This document shows, piece after piece, positions 35,157-43,962 of a stretch of 64,000 nucleotides of DNA (positions are counted from its first letter, which is position 1; every line of letters begins with the position of its first letter). The notes below the pieces were generated by a model. It was not told where the DNA came from, did no database searches, and saw only the letters and a list, made by a program, of their open reading frames with translations. The position numbers and the translations under genes are program-made. Origin of the DNA: Sinosporangium siamense (lineage in GTDB: Bacteria; Actinomycetota; Actinomycetes; Streptosporangiales; Streptosporangiaceae); assembly GCF_016863435.1 (NCBI RefSeq), contig NZ_BOOW01000012.1, positions 124,001 to 188,000 of the forward strand, in the 5' to 3' direction.

Positions 35157-37717
35157 GCGTTTTCTCCGATCAGTTCGAGGAACACGTCTTCGAGGCGGCC
35201 CCGCTGCGCGGTCTCGGTGTGCGAGCCGAGCAGGTCCTCCACCGGTCCGGCGATGACGAGGCGGCCGCGGTGCATGACGACGAGGTGGGTGCACGTCTGC
35301 TCGACCTCGGCCAGCAGGTGGCTGGAGACGATGACGGTGCGGCCCCGGCGCGCGTAGCCCTTGAGGACCTCGCGCATCTCGCGGATCTGCGGCGGGTCGA
35401 GGCCGTTGGCGGGTTCGTCGAGGACGAGCAGGTCCGGCAGGCCCAGCATGGCCTGGGCGATGGCGAGCCGCTGGCGCATGCCCTGGGAGTAGGTGCGGAC
35501 GGCGCGGTCGAGCGCGGCGCCGAGACCGGCGATCGCCAGGGCCTCGTCCACGTGGGCGTCGCCGGCCGGGCGGCCGGTCGCCCGCCAATAGAGCTCCAGG
35601 TTGGCGCGGCCGGAGAGGTGCGGCAGGAAACCGGGGCCCTCCACGAAGGAGCCGAGCCGCGACAACACGGGCGCGCCGGGGGTGACGCGGTGGCCGAAGA
35701 TCCGGATCTCCCCGGAGTCGGGCTGGATCAGCCCCATCAGCATGCGCATGGTCGTGGTCTTGCCGGCGCCGTTCGGGCCGAGCAGGCCGAGCACCTGGCC
35801 GCGCTCCACGCGGAACCCGAGGTCGCTGACGGCGGGGTCCCCGTTGCGGTAGGACTTGCCGAGGCCGGTGATCTGGAGCGGCACGTCGGCCAGGGCGGTG
35901 TCGCGCGGCTCGGCCGACCGGCGCAGCCGGCCGGTGGCGAGCATGACGGCGGCGGCGAGCAGCGCGGCCAGCGGCAGCGCCCACACCCACCAGGGCAGGC
36001 CGGTGGCGGGAGTGCTCAGCGCGGCGACCTTCGGCACGGTCACCTTCGGGGTGATGAGCGCGACGCCGTGCACGGAGGGCGACGTTGCGTTGGCATATCC
36101 GAGGTCGGTGGTGGTGAAGGTCACCCGCAGGCGCCGCCCGGTCTGGAAGAGGTGGTCCACGGCGGGCAGGGTGACGGTCGCCTCGGCCTGGGGCGCGCCC
36201 TTGGGGATCGTGAGGCGGATCGGCGACACCTGCCCGGCCGGCAGCACGGGCGGGGTGCCGGGGCCGCCGACGTCGTAGAGCTTGGCGAACAGCGTCACGG
36301 TGCCCTCGCCGCTCACCCGCACGCGCACGGTGGGCGCGCCGGTGACGTGCAGCGGCGCGGGCAGCGGCGCGGATTCGAAGCTCGCGCTCTGCCCGGCCAT
36401 CTCATTGGTGAGGTTGGCCCCGGCCGCGCCGCCGCCCGCCATCGCGGCGAGGCCGGGCACGGACGAGATGGACGCGGGGGCGCCTCCCGGCGGGGTGGCG
36501 ACGTTCTGCTCGCCGCCGGTCAGCGGCAGGTCGGTGACCTCGGTGCCGGCCAGGCCGGGATAGATCGGGGCGTCGGCGTGCACCAGCACGGGGCGGCGGG
36601 TGCCGGGGTCGCGCCCGCCGTCGCGGGTGACGGTGAACTTCGAGCCGGGCGAGCTGCCGGGCGTCTTCTTCAGATAGTGGTCGAACCAGCCGGCCACCTG
36701 CTCGTGCAGCCAGTCGAGCTCGCCGTCGCCGCCGTCGTGCCCGCCGTCGAACCACGACACCCGCACGGGCGCCCCGGTCGCCGCGATGGCCTTGGCGTTG
36801 GCGTCGGCGTGCGACAGGGGGAAGAGCGAGTCGCGTTTGCCCTGGAGCAGCAGCGTGGGCACCTTGATACGGCCCTGGACCGACACCGGGCTGGCGCGCC
36901 GGAGCGTCTCGATCGTCTTCTCGGAGGCGGCGCCGGTCTCCGCCGCCAGCTCGTACATCTCACAGATCTCCGGCAGGAACCTCCCGCACCGCGCCTCCTC
37001 GGCGGTGAGCGGGCGCGGGGGAGTGTTCGCGGCCGGGGCGCCGGGTGCCGTCGTGGGCCGTGCGGTGGCGGGGCCGCCGCGGCTGAAGAACAACCCCGCC
37101 CACATGCGCTTGAAGACCCCGCTCTCGGGACCGGAGCCGCCGCCGTTGGGGAAGAGGGCGTCCGCGAGGTCGAACCAGGTGATCTGCGGCGCGATGGCGT
37201 CGACCCGGGCGTCGTAGGCGGCGGTCATGAGCGACACGGCTCCGCCGTACGACCCGCCGGTCATGCCGACGCGCGGGTCACCCGGTTTGTCCAGCGCGAC
37301 CTCGGGCCGCTGGGCGAGCCAGTCGATCAGCTGCCGGGTGTCCTTGATCTCGTAGTCGGGCGAGTTGAGCGCGATCTCCCCCTCCGAGCGGCCGAAACCG
37401 CGCGCCGACCAGGTGAGTACGGCATAGCCGGCCTGGGCCAGCAACACCGCCTCGTCGCGCACGCTGTCCTTGCTGCCGCCGAAGCCGTGGCCGAGCAGCA
37501 CGGCTGGGGCGCGGCCACCGGTCGGAGCCGGGGAAGGCGGGTAGAAGGTGGCGTCCAAGGCGACCCGCAGGTCGTCGTCCGGGCCGTCGACGACACTGAT
37601 CGTGTGCGTCTCCCCGCGCACCTCGGGTGCCGACTGCCATACCAGCCAGATGCCCACCGCGGCGATCGCGACCGCGGCCGCGGCGATCCAGACGGTCGCC
37701 TTGTCCAGACGTCTCAT
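35153..37717 (-). CDS. alpha/beta hydrolase (CocE/PepX-like) fused to an ABC transporter ATPase
   Basis: An 854-residue fusion. An N-terminal signal-anchor helix (about residues 8-26) is followed by a CocE/NonD/X-Pro peptidase-like hydrolase: VLLGHGFGG, nucleophile elbow MTGGSYGGAVS, and acid and His candidates in LLQGKRDSLFP and FDGGHDG. A beta-rich C-terminal hydrolase domain follows. A second helix (WWVWALPLAALLAAAVMLA) then leads to a complete ATPase: GPNGAGKTT, YSQGMRQRLAIAQAML, LLVLDEPANGLD and SSHLL. The layout would put the hydrolase outside and the ATPase inside the cell. ATG 37717 is preferred to TTG 37735. The permease gene is coupled downstream. Confidence 0.88.
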   Translation of the reverse strand: MRRLDKATVWIAAAAVAIAAVGIWLVWQSAPEVRGETHTISVVDGPDDDLRVALDATFYPPSPAPTGGRAPAVLLGHGFGGSKDSVRDEAVLLAQAGYAVLTWSARGFGRSEGEIALNSPDYEIKDTRQLIDWLAQRPEVALDKPGDPRVGMTGGSYGGAVSLMTAAYDARVDAIAPQITWFDLADALFPNGGGSGPESGVFKRMWAGLFFSRGGPATARPTTAPGAPAANTPPRPLTAEEARCGRFLPEICEMYELAAETGAASEKTIETLRRASPVSVQGRIKVPTLLLQGKRDSLFPLSHADANAKAIAATGAPVRVSWFDGGHDGGDGELDWLHEQVAGWFDHYLKKTPGSSPGSKFTVTRDGGRDPGTRRPVLVHADAPIYPGLAGTEVTDLPLTGGEQNVATPPGGAPASISSVPGLAAMAGGGAAGANLTNEMAGQSASFESAPLPAPLHVTGAPTVRVRVSGEGTVTLFAKLYDVGGPGTPPVLPAGQVSPIRLTIPKGAPQAEATVTLPAVDHLFQTGRRLRVTFTTTDLGYANATSPSVHGVALITPKVTVPKVAALSTPATGLPWWVWALPLAALLAAAVMLATGRLRRSAEPRDTALADVPLQITGLGKSYRNGDPAVSDLGFRVERGQVLGLLGPNGAGKTTTMRMLMGLIQPDSGEIRIFGHRVTPGAPVLSRLGSFVEGPGFLPHLSGRANLELYWRATGRPAGDAHVDEALAIAGLGAALDRAVRTYSQGMRQRLAIAQAMLGLPDLLVLDEPANGLDPPQIREMREVLKGYARRGRTVIVSSHLLAEVEQTCTHLVVMHRGRLVIAGPVEDLLGSHTETAQRGRLEDVFLELIGENA

Positions 37718-37868
37718 GCGCGAAGGGTACGGCAAACATGTAAGAGGGATCCGAGTTGCTGCTGAGAGCGCGCTGAGACGCTACCTGCGAAGCTGTCCAA
37801 GGTTTAGGGGGAACATCGGGGTTTCTCCTGATTGCGGCGGCGGTAAACGGCAGGCATCATGTCGAGGC

Positions 37869-39056
37869 GTGAAGCCAGAATCGAGTGCCAAGCAGTCCAC
37901 GGGCAGGATGACCGGATGGGCGGTCAGACCGCTCAAGTCGGCTGCCGCGTGGGCTCTGCCGTACTGGACCAGAGGGGAGCCTGGGCGGGAGACGCCGAGT
38001 GATCTGTTCAGGGTTCTCTACCTGGGATGGGTCATCGCGATGACGCTCAAAGTGCTTGGCTCGTCCTGGGACGTGTCATGGCACTTCAAATGGCTCCGTG
38101 ACGACCTCGCACCGCCGCACCTGATCAACAGTGTGGGCACGGCCATCGTGGTCGCGCTCACGATCGTGCACGGTTACACGGGTTACGGTGTCGACCGCAC
38201 CGCGCTGCGGCTCATCCAGACCGGCACCGGCGTCTTCCTCGTCGCGGTGCCGCTCGACCTCATCAACCACCGGGTCAACGGGCTCGACATCACGTCGTGG
38301 AGCCCGTCCCACATGCTGCTCTATATCGGCACCGCGTTCATGATCGCCGGAGTGATCCGGGGATGGTTCACGGGGGCGCCGGAGGGGAGCAGGCGTTCGC
38401 TGGTGCTCGGGGCGTTGTTCCTCTTCTGCCTGGAGAACACGTGGTTCCCGAGCCAGCATCAGGAATACGGTGTGTTCGGCATCCACGCCTGGGACCGGGG
38501 CGAGCCCGAGGCCGAGCCGATCCTGCTGCAGTTCGCCGCCGACCAGATGGGGCGGGCGGTCGACCGCGACATGGTGGTCGCGTTCTCGCTCCCGGTGCCG
38601 GACTTCCTCTACCCGGTCTACGCGACGGTCGCCGGGGTGGCCGTGCTCGTGCTGGCCCGCATGATGATCGGGCGGGCGTGGAGCGCGACGTTGATCGCCG
38701 CCGCCTACGTCGCCTATCGCATGGTCATCTGGCCGCTGCTCGCGGTCGCCGACTTCCCCGTCTCGGCTGTGCCGTTCTTCCTGGTGGGGGCGGCGGTCTG
38801 CGTGGACCTCGCGTTCCAGATCAAGGTGCCGGTGGTGCGTGCCCTCGCCGGGGCGGCGCTGGTCACCGGCGGCTCCTACCTCGCGCTCTATGCCCAGCAC
38901 ACCCTGCTGGACTCGCCGCCGCTGATGCCCGCCTCCGCGCCCGTGGCGTTCGGGTTGCTCGCGGTGGTGTGGCTGGGCGGCGAGTGGTTCGTCCAGCGTT
39001 ACAACCTGAAGGGTCAGCCGACCGGGGCGCGGGTGAGCGCGACGGCCACGCCGTAG
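37869..39056 (+). CDS. polytopic membrane protein of unknown function
   Basis: About 395 residues with roughly nine predicted helices. I do not recognise a named family. His residues recur at or near helix ends: WDVSWHFKWLRDDLAPPH, TIVHGYTGYG, INHRVNGLDITSWSPSHMLL, and FPSQHQEYGVFGIHAW. Such a pattern is seen in metal- or haem-binding membrane proteins, though here it is only a pattern. The start is GTG 37869 or ATG 37908; neither ribosome site is strong. The 3' end overlaps the copD gene on the other strand by 43 nt. Its neighbourhood with copC-copD hints at copper biology. Confidence 0.72.
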   Translation: MKPESSAKQSTGRMTGWAVRPLKSAAAWALPYWTRGEPGRETPSDLFRVLYLGWVIAMTLKVLGSSWDVSWHFKWLRDDLAPPHLINSVGTAIVVALTIVHGYTGYGVDRTALRLIQTGTGVFLVAVPLDLINHRVNGLDITSWSPSHMLLYIGTAFMIAGVIRGWFTGAPEGSRRSLVLGALFLFCLENTWFPSQHQEYGVFGIHAWDRGEPEAEPILLQFAADQMGRAVDRDMVVAFSLPVPDFLYPVYATVAGVAVLVLARMMIGRAWSATLIAAAYVAYRMVIWPLLAVADFPVSAVPFFLVGAAVCVDLAFQIKVPVVRALAGAALVTGGSYLALYAQHTLLDSPPLMPASAPVAFGLLAVVWLGGEWFVQRYNLKGQPTGARVSATATP

Positions 39057-40066
39057 GCCGCGCCCATGATGACGAGCTCCGCCACCGCCCACATCGCGAC
39101 CGCCGTGCCCTCACGGCGCTCGACCCTCGGCAGCAGCCGATAGCGGATGTGGGCGGCGATCGGCAGCAGCATCAGCGTGAAGACCACCTTGGCCACCAGC
39201 AACCAGCCGTAGCCCGTGGTCACGATCGCCCCCGGCAGCTCGACGCCGGGGGTGAGCGCCATCGTGGACAGGCCGCTGATCAGCCCGGACAGGCTCACCA
39301 CGACCAGGCAGAGGGTGGCGAGCCTGGAGAACTTCGGCAGCGTCGTGGCGAGCAGCTCGCGGTCGGCGGTGACGAACAGCATGACGGCGAGCAGCCCGCC
39401 GGTCCACAGCGCCGCGCCCAGCACGTGCAGCTCCATCGAGATCATGATGGGGTCGTGCCACACCGAGTCGACCGCGTGCCCGGTGACCGGGATCGGCAGC
39501 AGCCCGAACAGCGCGATCACGATGCGCAGCTCGGCCGGCACACTCTCCCCGAAACGCACGGCGAGCAGCCCGATGCCGGCGCTCGCCAGCGCGCACGCGG
39601 TGCTGAACAGCAGGCCCTGGCCCGCGCCCACACTGCTCACATAATCGACGACGGTCCCGATCGAGGGCACCTGGCCGGGGTTGAGCTCGGCGGCCTGGAA
39701 CACGATCGTCACGAGCGCGCACAGCGCCCAGACCCAGGCGAGCGACACCGCCAGCGGGCGGACCCGGCTCATCACCGGCTCGGTGCGCGAAGGGTCGCCG
39801 AAGCCGAGCAGCTTGGGGAGTACGGTGAGGCCCACGACCGCCACGGCCGCCAGGTCGATCATCGCGCGGACGACGGGCAGCCCGTAGACGACGAAGGGGC
39901 CCGGCATCGGGATGCCGGGTGCCGGCTCCTCGCCGGTGAAAGCGCTCCCGATCAGCACGGCCACCACCGTGCTGGAGATGAGCCCGAAGACGATGAGGCG
40001 GCGGGCCGTGGCGAGGCGGCGGACGTCGGGCGACGCCTCGGCGGGGGGATCGGCGGTCAAGGTCAT
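39014..40066 (-). CDS. copD: CopD-family copper import membrane protein
   Basis: A 350-residue membrane protein with eight to nine predicted helices. The C-terminal half carries the CopD domain (SMELHVLGAALWTGGLLAVMLF, TGYGWLLVAKVVFTLMLLPIAAHIRYRL), with conserved His residues in the family's metal-related positions. It is translationally coupled to copC: its ATG overlaps the copC stop in an ATGA. CopC and CopD together are associated with copper uptake across the membrane. Confidence 0.9.
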   Translation of the reverse strand: MTLTADPPAEASPDVRRLATARRLIVFGLISSTVVAVLIGSAFTGEEPAPGIPMPGPFVVYGLPVVRAMIDLAAVAVVGLTVLPKLLGFGDPSRTEPVMSRVRPLAVSLAWVWALCALVTIVFQAAELNPGQVPSIGTVVDYVSSVGAGQGLLFSTACALASAGIGLLAVRFGESVPAELRIVIALFGLLPIPVTGHAVDSVWHDPIMISMELHVLGAALWTGGLLAVMLFVTADRELLATTLPKFSRLATLCLVVVSLSGLISGLSTMALTPGVELPGAIVTTGYGWLLVAKVVFTLMLLPIAAHIRYRLLPRVERREGTAVAMWAVAELVIMGAAYGVAVALTRAPVG

Positions 40067-40728
40067 GCCGATTCGCCACCCGGCGCGGGCGACGGGGTCC
40101 CGGGAGAAGCAGAGGCGGCCGGCTTCGCGCGGCGCAGCGCGACGACCGTGCCGATGAGGAGGAGCACCAGGGCCGCGCCGACCCAGAGCACGGCCATGGA
40201 GGCTCCGCCGTTCTGGGCGGCCTCGGCGGCCTGGGCGCTCAGCGCGGCGTTCGAGTCGGCGGGCGGGTCCGCGGGCGGGTTCGCCGGGGCCGGTGCGGCC
40301 GGCTCCGTGGACTCCGCGTCCGGGCCGGTGCTCGCGGCGGGCTGAGCGCCCGTGGCCGCGGGGCCGTCTTCGGAGAGGGTGAAGTCGATCGTCCCGGAGA
40401 TCGGGTGTCCGTCGGAGGAGAGCACGCGGTAACCGACGACGTACTTCCCCGCGGAGCCGAGGGGGGCCACGCCCATCGTGACCTTGGGGCCGTTGACCGA
40501 CACCTTGCCCTGCTCGAAGCGCGCGCCGCCGGGGCCGATCACGGTGACCTGGGAGAAGCCCTGGCGCACGGGCTGATCGAACTCCAGCGTGATCTTCGAG
40601 GGCCCCTCGGCGATCGTGGCACCGTCCTTGGGATCACTGCCCGTCAGCACGTTGTGGGCCTGCGCCGGGGGAGCGGCGATCAGCAGTGTCGCCCCCGCGA
40701 GCATCAGAGCCGTGAGAAGCCGTCTCAC
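40063..40728 (-). CDS. copC: CopC-domain periplasmic/cell-surface copper-binding protein
   Basis: A 221-residue protein. The signal peptide ends PPAQA, so His25 becomes the mature N-terminus (HNVLTGSDPKDG). With SSDGHPISG further on this reproduces the CopC copper(II) site: N-terminal His plus Asp and His. After the CopC domain (to about residue 120) comes a Pro/Ala-rich linker and a C-terminal transmembrane helix (VLWVGAALVLLLIGTVVALR), so the protein is membrane-anchored. GTG 40728 has AGGGAAGG about 7 nt upstream. Confidence 0.92.
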   Translation of the reverse strand: MRRLLTALMLAGATLLIAAPPAQAHNVLTGSDPKDGATIAEGPSKITLEFDQPVRQGFSQVTVIGPGGARFEQGKVSVNGPKVTMGVAPLGSAGKYVVGYRVLSSDGHPISGTIDFTLSEDGPAATGAQPAASTGPDAESTEPAAPAPANPPADPPADSNAALSAQAAEAAQNGGASMAVLWVGAALVLLLIGTVVALRRAKPAASASPGTPSPAPGGESA

Positions 40729-40960
40729 GCTTATGACCTTCCCTTGGCGAAATCTCGTTAACGAGGACATGGTGCCACTGACCGGTGGTGTTCGCGTCAG
40801 GGAAATCCCGGAGTTGACATATGGGATGGAGTGCGCGCACTCCGGACTTCGCACGTGAAGGTGAGGCGGGGGCGGATGTGACGTCGCGACACCGGTTGTT
40901 GCGATTCGCACGGGGGCGCGTTGTGAGGTGCGTGTGGCCCGGAGCCTGTGCGTGAACGCG
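40729..40960. other. non-coding stretch upstream of copC
   Basis: This is the upstream region of the minus-strand copC gene. No gene is present. I cannot point to a clear promoter. Together with the hairpin array next to it, it fills the 507 bp between copC and the chitinase gene. Confidence 0.45.
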
Positions 40961-41180
40961 CGAGAGAGGCGGCACCGTCCGGGTGAGCGGTGCCGCCTCT
41001 CTCGGAAGTAGGTCACGCCCGGAGATCCGGGGGGAGGCCGCCGGGCGTGACCTACGTCTGTGGGTGCGGGTGGTGCGGGTGGAAAACCGGCCGTCACCCG
41101 GCGATCCGGGGGGAGGCTCGTCGGGCGACGGCCGGTCCGCCGTCCCGGACCGTGCGAGGGGGATCGTCCGCACGGTCCGG
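40961..41180. repeat. array of four long perfect or near-perfect hairpins
   Basis: Four hairpins follow closely. H1: 17-bp perfect stem 40961-40977/40988-41004. H2: 15-bp perfect stem 41008-41022/41041-41055. H3: 14-bp stem with one mismatch 41087-41100/41122-41135. H4: 12-bp perfect stem 41145-41156/41169-41180. The stems differ in sequence, but the H2 and H3 loops share GATCCGGGGGGAGGC. The chitinase terminator hairpin (41192-41213) follows directly. The array lies between the 3' end of the chitinase gene and copC. Confidence 0.8.
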
Positions 41181-41191
41181 AGCTTTAGGGT

Positions 41192-41213
41192 CCCCGGCCC
41201 TCACGGGCCGGGG
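41192..41213 (-). terminator. hairpin after the chitinase gene
   Basis: CCCCGGCCC (41192-41200) pairs with GGGCCGGGG (41205-41213) around a 4-nt loop, 23 nt downstream of the chitinase stop. No U-tract follows on the minus strand. Confidence 0.6.
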
Positions 41214-41235
41214 AGAGGTGCGCCGGAAGGCGACC

Positions 41236-43839
41236 TCAGCAGGGGCCGAGTTCCTTCCAGACGCCGGCCACGCCGGGCTCTTCGCCCTGGGTCCACCACT
41301 GGTTCTGCCATTCCTTGCCGTTGTGGGAGACCTTGGTGGTGGTGGCGTAGACCTTGCTCCGGTCCCAGGCCGGCGACGCGCAGGTGCCGGTCGGGCTCGG
41401 GCTGGGGCTCGCCGTGCCGGTCGGGCTCGGGCTCGGGCTGGACGTGCCGCTCGGGCTCGGGCTCGGGCTAGAGGTGCCGCTCGGGCTCGGCGACGGGCTG
41501 GAGGTGCCGCCCGCGCAGGGGCCGAGTTCCTTCCAGACGCCGGCCACGCCGGGCTCTTCGCCCTGGGTCCACCACTGGTTCTGCCATTCCTTGCCGTTGT
41601 GGGCGACCTTGGTCGGGCTGGCGTAGACCTTCGTCCGGTCCCAGTCCGGCGACGTGCAGGAGCCGGTCGGCCGGTCGGTCGGGCTGGCGGTCGGCTCGAC
41701 CACGACTCCACCTCGGGCGTAGTCCTGGACCAGGCCGTACGTCTTGCCGCCGAACGTCAGCGTGATGTTGGTGAGACCGGCCTTGGGAAGCTGGTACACG
41801 TAGTCGAGCTCCGCCGTACCACCGGGGGCGATCGGCTTGTCGGCGGGCGACTTCACCGACACGCGGTGGAAGTCACCCTTGATGCCGCCGATGTTGTTCG
41901 CGGCGGTGTGTTCGCTGTTGATCACCCGCATGCCCCAGCCGCTCTGGTCCTTGGCGGTGCCGGGAGCCGAGGTGCCGTAGTCCCACTGGAACTCCGCGCC
42001 ACCGGGGATGGTGGTCCTGGAGTTGTTCGTGATCTTCAGCTTGGGGTTGATCGGGTAGTTGTTGTCACCCGTGGGGAAGCTGTGCGCCTCGATCGACACG
42101 TCGAGCTTCTCGGCCGGGATCGTCACCTTGGCCTTGGTCGCGCCGTACGCCGTGGCCGTCTTGAACTTGTCGAAGAGGAGATTTGTGAGCGTGTTGCCCA
42201 TCGTGTACTCGCCCTTGGTGGCGTTCCACTCGTAGTCACCGGCGAGCTCCCAGATCATGATGCCGCCGATGCCGTTGTTGTTGACGTAGTCCGCCTTGGC
42301 GCCGAGGGACTGCTCGTCCTCGGTGGACAGGAACACCTTCTTCTCGTTGTTCCAGAGCCACGGAGCCACAAGGGTCGCGTCGTAGTGCCGGGTGTAGGTG
42401 CCGGTCAGCTTGTCCTCGGGGTCGGTGTCGGGACGCAGACCCATGGACGGGAGATAGGAGCCGAGGATGCCCTTCTCAAGGTTCTTCGCGTGCCACATGG
42501 GGTTGAACCCGGCACCCATTTCCTGGCCGTTCTCGATGTCGTGCCAGATGTTGTCGATGCCGCGTGCGCCGTCACCGCATTCCGCGAGACCCTGGCCGCA
42601 CGTGGGAGGCCGGACCACGGGACTCTGTCCCCAGAGGCCGTTCGTGCCGCCCGTGACGTTCTTCCAGCCGCGTGAGTAGTAAGGCACGCCGATGTTGATA
42701 CGTCCGGACTGCATCGCACCGCGGAAGTAGCGGTAGGCCCAGTCGGTGTTGAGGTAGCCGAGGCCGCCGTAGTTCGCCTGGTTGTAGACGTTCCAGCGGG
42801 CGAGTTCCCCGTCCTTGCCGTCGTCGAAGAGCGCGGCCTGCGGACCGACGAACTGGTTCCACGCGCCGTGCAGGTCGTACGACATGATGTCGACGTAGTC
42901 GAGATACTGCGTGACCTGGAAGGTCTCCATGCCGCGCAGGAGGTAAGCCGACGAGGGCGCCGCGATCGTGAGCATGTAGTACTTGTTGTCGGCCGCTGCC
43001 GCGCGGTCCAACTTCTCACGAAGGGTCTTCATGAGGGCGGCGTAGCCCTTCATGAGCACGGCGCGCCGGGTGTTGGCGTGCGCCCAGTCCCCGGGGTGGC
43101 CGGAGTCCTTCATCGACGACGGGTATTCGTAGTCGATGTCCACACCGTTGAAGCCGTACTTCCGGATGAACTCCACCGCGGAGTCGGCGAAGGTGTTGAT
43201 ACCCGCCTGGTTGATCGAGTTGTCGTTGTTGACGGTCAGGCGATAGAAGCCGCCCTCGCTCTTGCGAATGTCGCCGTCGAGGATGCCGCCGGACTCCGCC
43301 CAGCCGCCGACGCTGATCATCGTCTTGGCGTGCGGGTTCTGCTTCTTGAACTTGTTCAGCAGGTTGAAGTGGCCCTTGTACGTGTACGCGGGGTCCATTT
43401 CAGCGCCTGCGACGCCGGGCCATTCCAGACCGGTCGCGGCATTGTCGGCGTTGTTCGCGCCGATGGTGATCTTGTGGTCCGCGCCGACGCCCGCGAAGGC
43501 GTAGTTGATGTGGCTGATCTTGGCCCAGGGGATGTCCTTGACCAGATACGAGGGCTGACCGTTCTTACCGGTCCGCCAGCTTGTGAAGTAACCGATGATG
43601 CGGCGCTTGTGGTTGGCGCCGAGCTTCTCGCGTCCCGCATCGTCGTAGTTGATGCAGTACGGCACGTCCACGCCGGGCGTCTTGTAGAGCCCGTCGGGCC
43701 GGCAGGTCTCGTTGTCGACCGCGGCTGCGGCCGAGCTGACGAGGACTCCGGCGATCAGGGCGAGGGAAGCCCCTGCGGCGGTGAGCGCCGCGCGGACGCG
43801 TGATCTTCTTGGGGGATGTGTCGCGAGTGCTTCAGACAC
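41236..43839 (-). CDS. secreted GH18 chitinase with two C-terminal CBM5/12 modules
   Basis: An 867-residue secreted protein; the signal peptide ends near SSAAAA (residue 40). The GH18 domain spans about 78-560, with SVGGW and the catalytic motif FNGVDIDYEYP (Glu238). The first Asp of DxxDxDxE is Asn231. A beta domain follows (about 595-735). Then come two near-identical 48-residue chitin-binding modules, each with WQNQWWTQGEEPGVAGVWKE, joined by a linker rich in SPSPSPSGTS. The enzyme cleaves chitin outside the cell. The two modules share an 86-bp identical DNA block. Confidence 0.95.
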   Translation of the reverse strand: MSEALATHPPRRSRVRAALTAAGASLALIAGVLVSSAAAAVDNETCRPDGLYKTPGVDVPYCINYDDAGREKLGANHKRRIIGYFTSWRTGKNGQPSYLVKDIPWAKISHINYAFAGVGADHKITIGANNADNAATGLEWPGVAGAEMDPAYTYKGHFNLLNKFKKQNPHAKTMISVGGWAESGGILDGDIRKSEGGFYRLTVNNDNSINQAGINTFADSAVEFIRKYGFNGVDIDYEYPSSMKDSGHPGDWAHANTRRAVLMKGYAALMKTLREKLDRAAAADNKYYMLTIAAPSSAYLLRGMETFQVTQYLDYVDIMSYDLHGAWNQFVGPQAALFDDGKDGELARWNVYNQANYGGLGYLNTDWAYRYFRGAMQSGRINIGVPYYSRGWKNVTGGTNGLWGQSPVVRPPTCGQGLAECGDGARGIDNIWHDIENGQEMGAGFNPMWHAKNLEKGILGSYLPSMGLRPDTDPEDKLTGTYTRHYDATLVAPWLWNNEKKVFLSTEDEQSLGAKADYVNNNGIGGIMIWELAGDYEWNATKGEYTMGNTLTNLLFDKFKTATAYGATKAKVTIPAEKLDVSIEAHSFPTGDNNYPINPKLKITNNSRTTIPGGAEFQWDYGTSAPGTAKDQSGWGMRVINSEHTAANNIGGIKGDFHRVSVKSPADKPIAPGGTAELDYVYQLPKAGLTNITLTFGGKTYGLVQDYARGGVVVEPTASPTDRPTGSCTSPDWDRTKVYASPTKVAHNGKEWQNQWWTQGEEPGVAGVWKELGPCAGGTSSPSPSPSGTSSPSPSPSGTSSPSPSPTGTASPSPSPTGTCASPAWDRSKVYATTTKVSHNGKEWQNQWWTQGEEPGVAGVWKELGPC
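41242..41603 (-). repeat. 86-bp direct repeat encoding the duplicated binding module
   Basis: 41242-41327 and 41518-41603 are identical over 86 bp and 276 bp apart, an exact number of codons. They encode the C-terminal part of the two CBM5/12 modules. Identity at DNA level points to recent duplication or gene conversion. Confidence 0.85.
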
Positions 43840-43910
43840 GGACAGGCCACCTCCGACAGGCGACTTGGCATTGACTTGGGTAAGGCCCCGGCCCCCGTGG
43901 GGCTGAACGC

Positions 43911-43939
43911 AAACTAGATCGCTTCGAGCCCCGCGTCAA
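43911..43939 (-). promoter_or_regulatory. putative promoter of the chitinase gene
   Basis: On the minus strand TTGACG (43939-43934) and TAGTTT (43916-43911) are 17 nt apart, a good match to the housekeeping sigma consensus. The start codon is about 72 nt downstream of the -10 box. Confidence 0.5.
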
Positions 43940-43951
43940 CGGTTTCTTTTA

Positions 43952-43962
43952 GGAAAGTTTCC
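43952..43962. promoter_or_regulatory. palindromic operator candidate upstream of the chitinase promoter
   Basis: GGAAAGTTTCC is an 11-bp palindrome lying 12 nt upstream of the putative -35. Its GAAA/TTTC arms resemble operators of LacI-type sugar regulators of actinomycetes. Binding is not shown. Confidence 0.4.

Noticed and set aside
35129-37765. 878-residue plus-strand frame antisense to the hydrolase-ABC fusion
   Set aside because: His/Gly/Arg-rich shadow; the minus strand carries both catalytic motifs and a full set of ATPase motifs.
40961-41055. Reading H1-H2 as a pair of tRNA-like structures
   Set aside because: No cloverleaf, no T-loop sequence and no CCA end; they are simple long hairpins.
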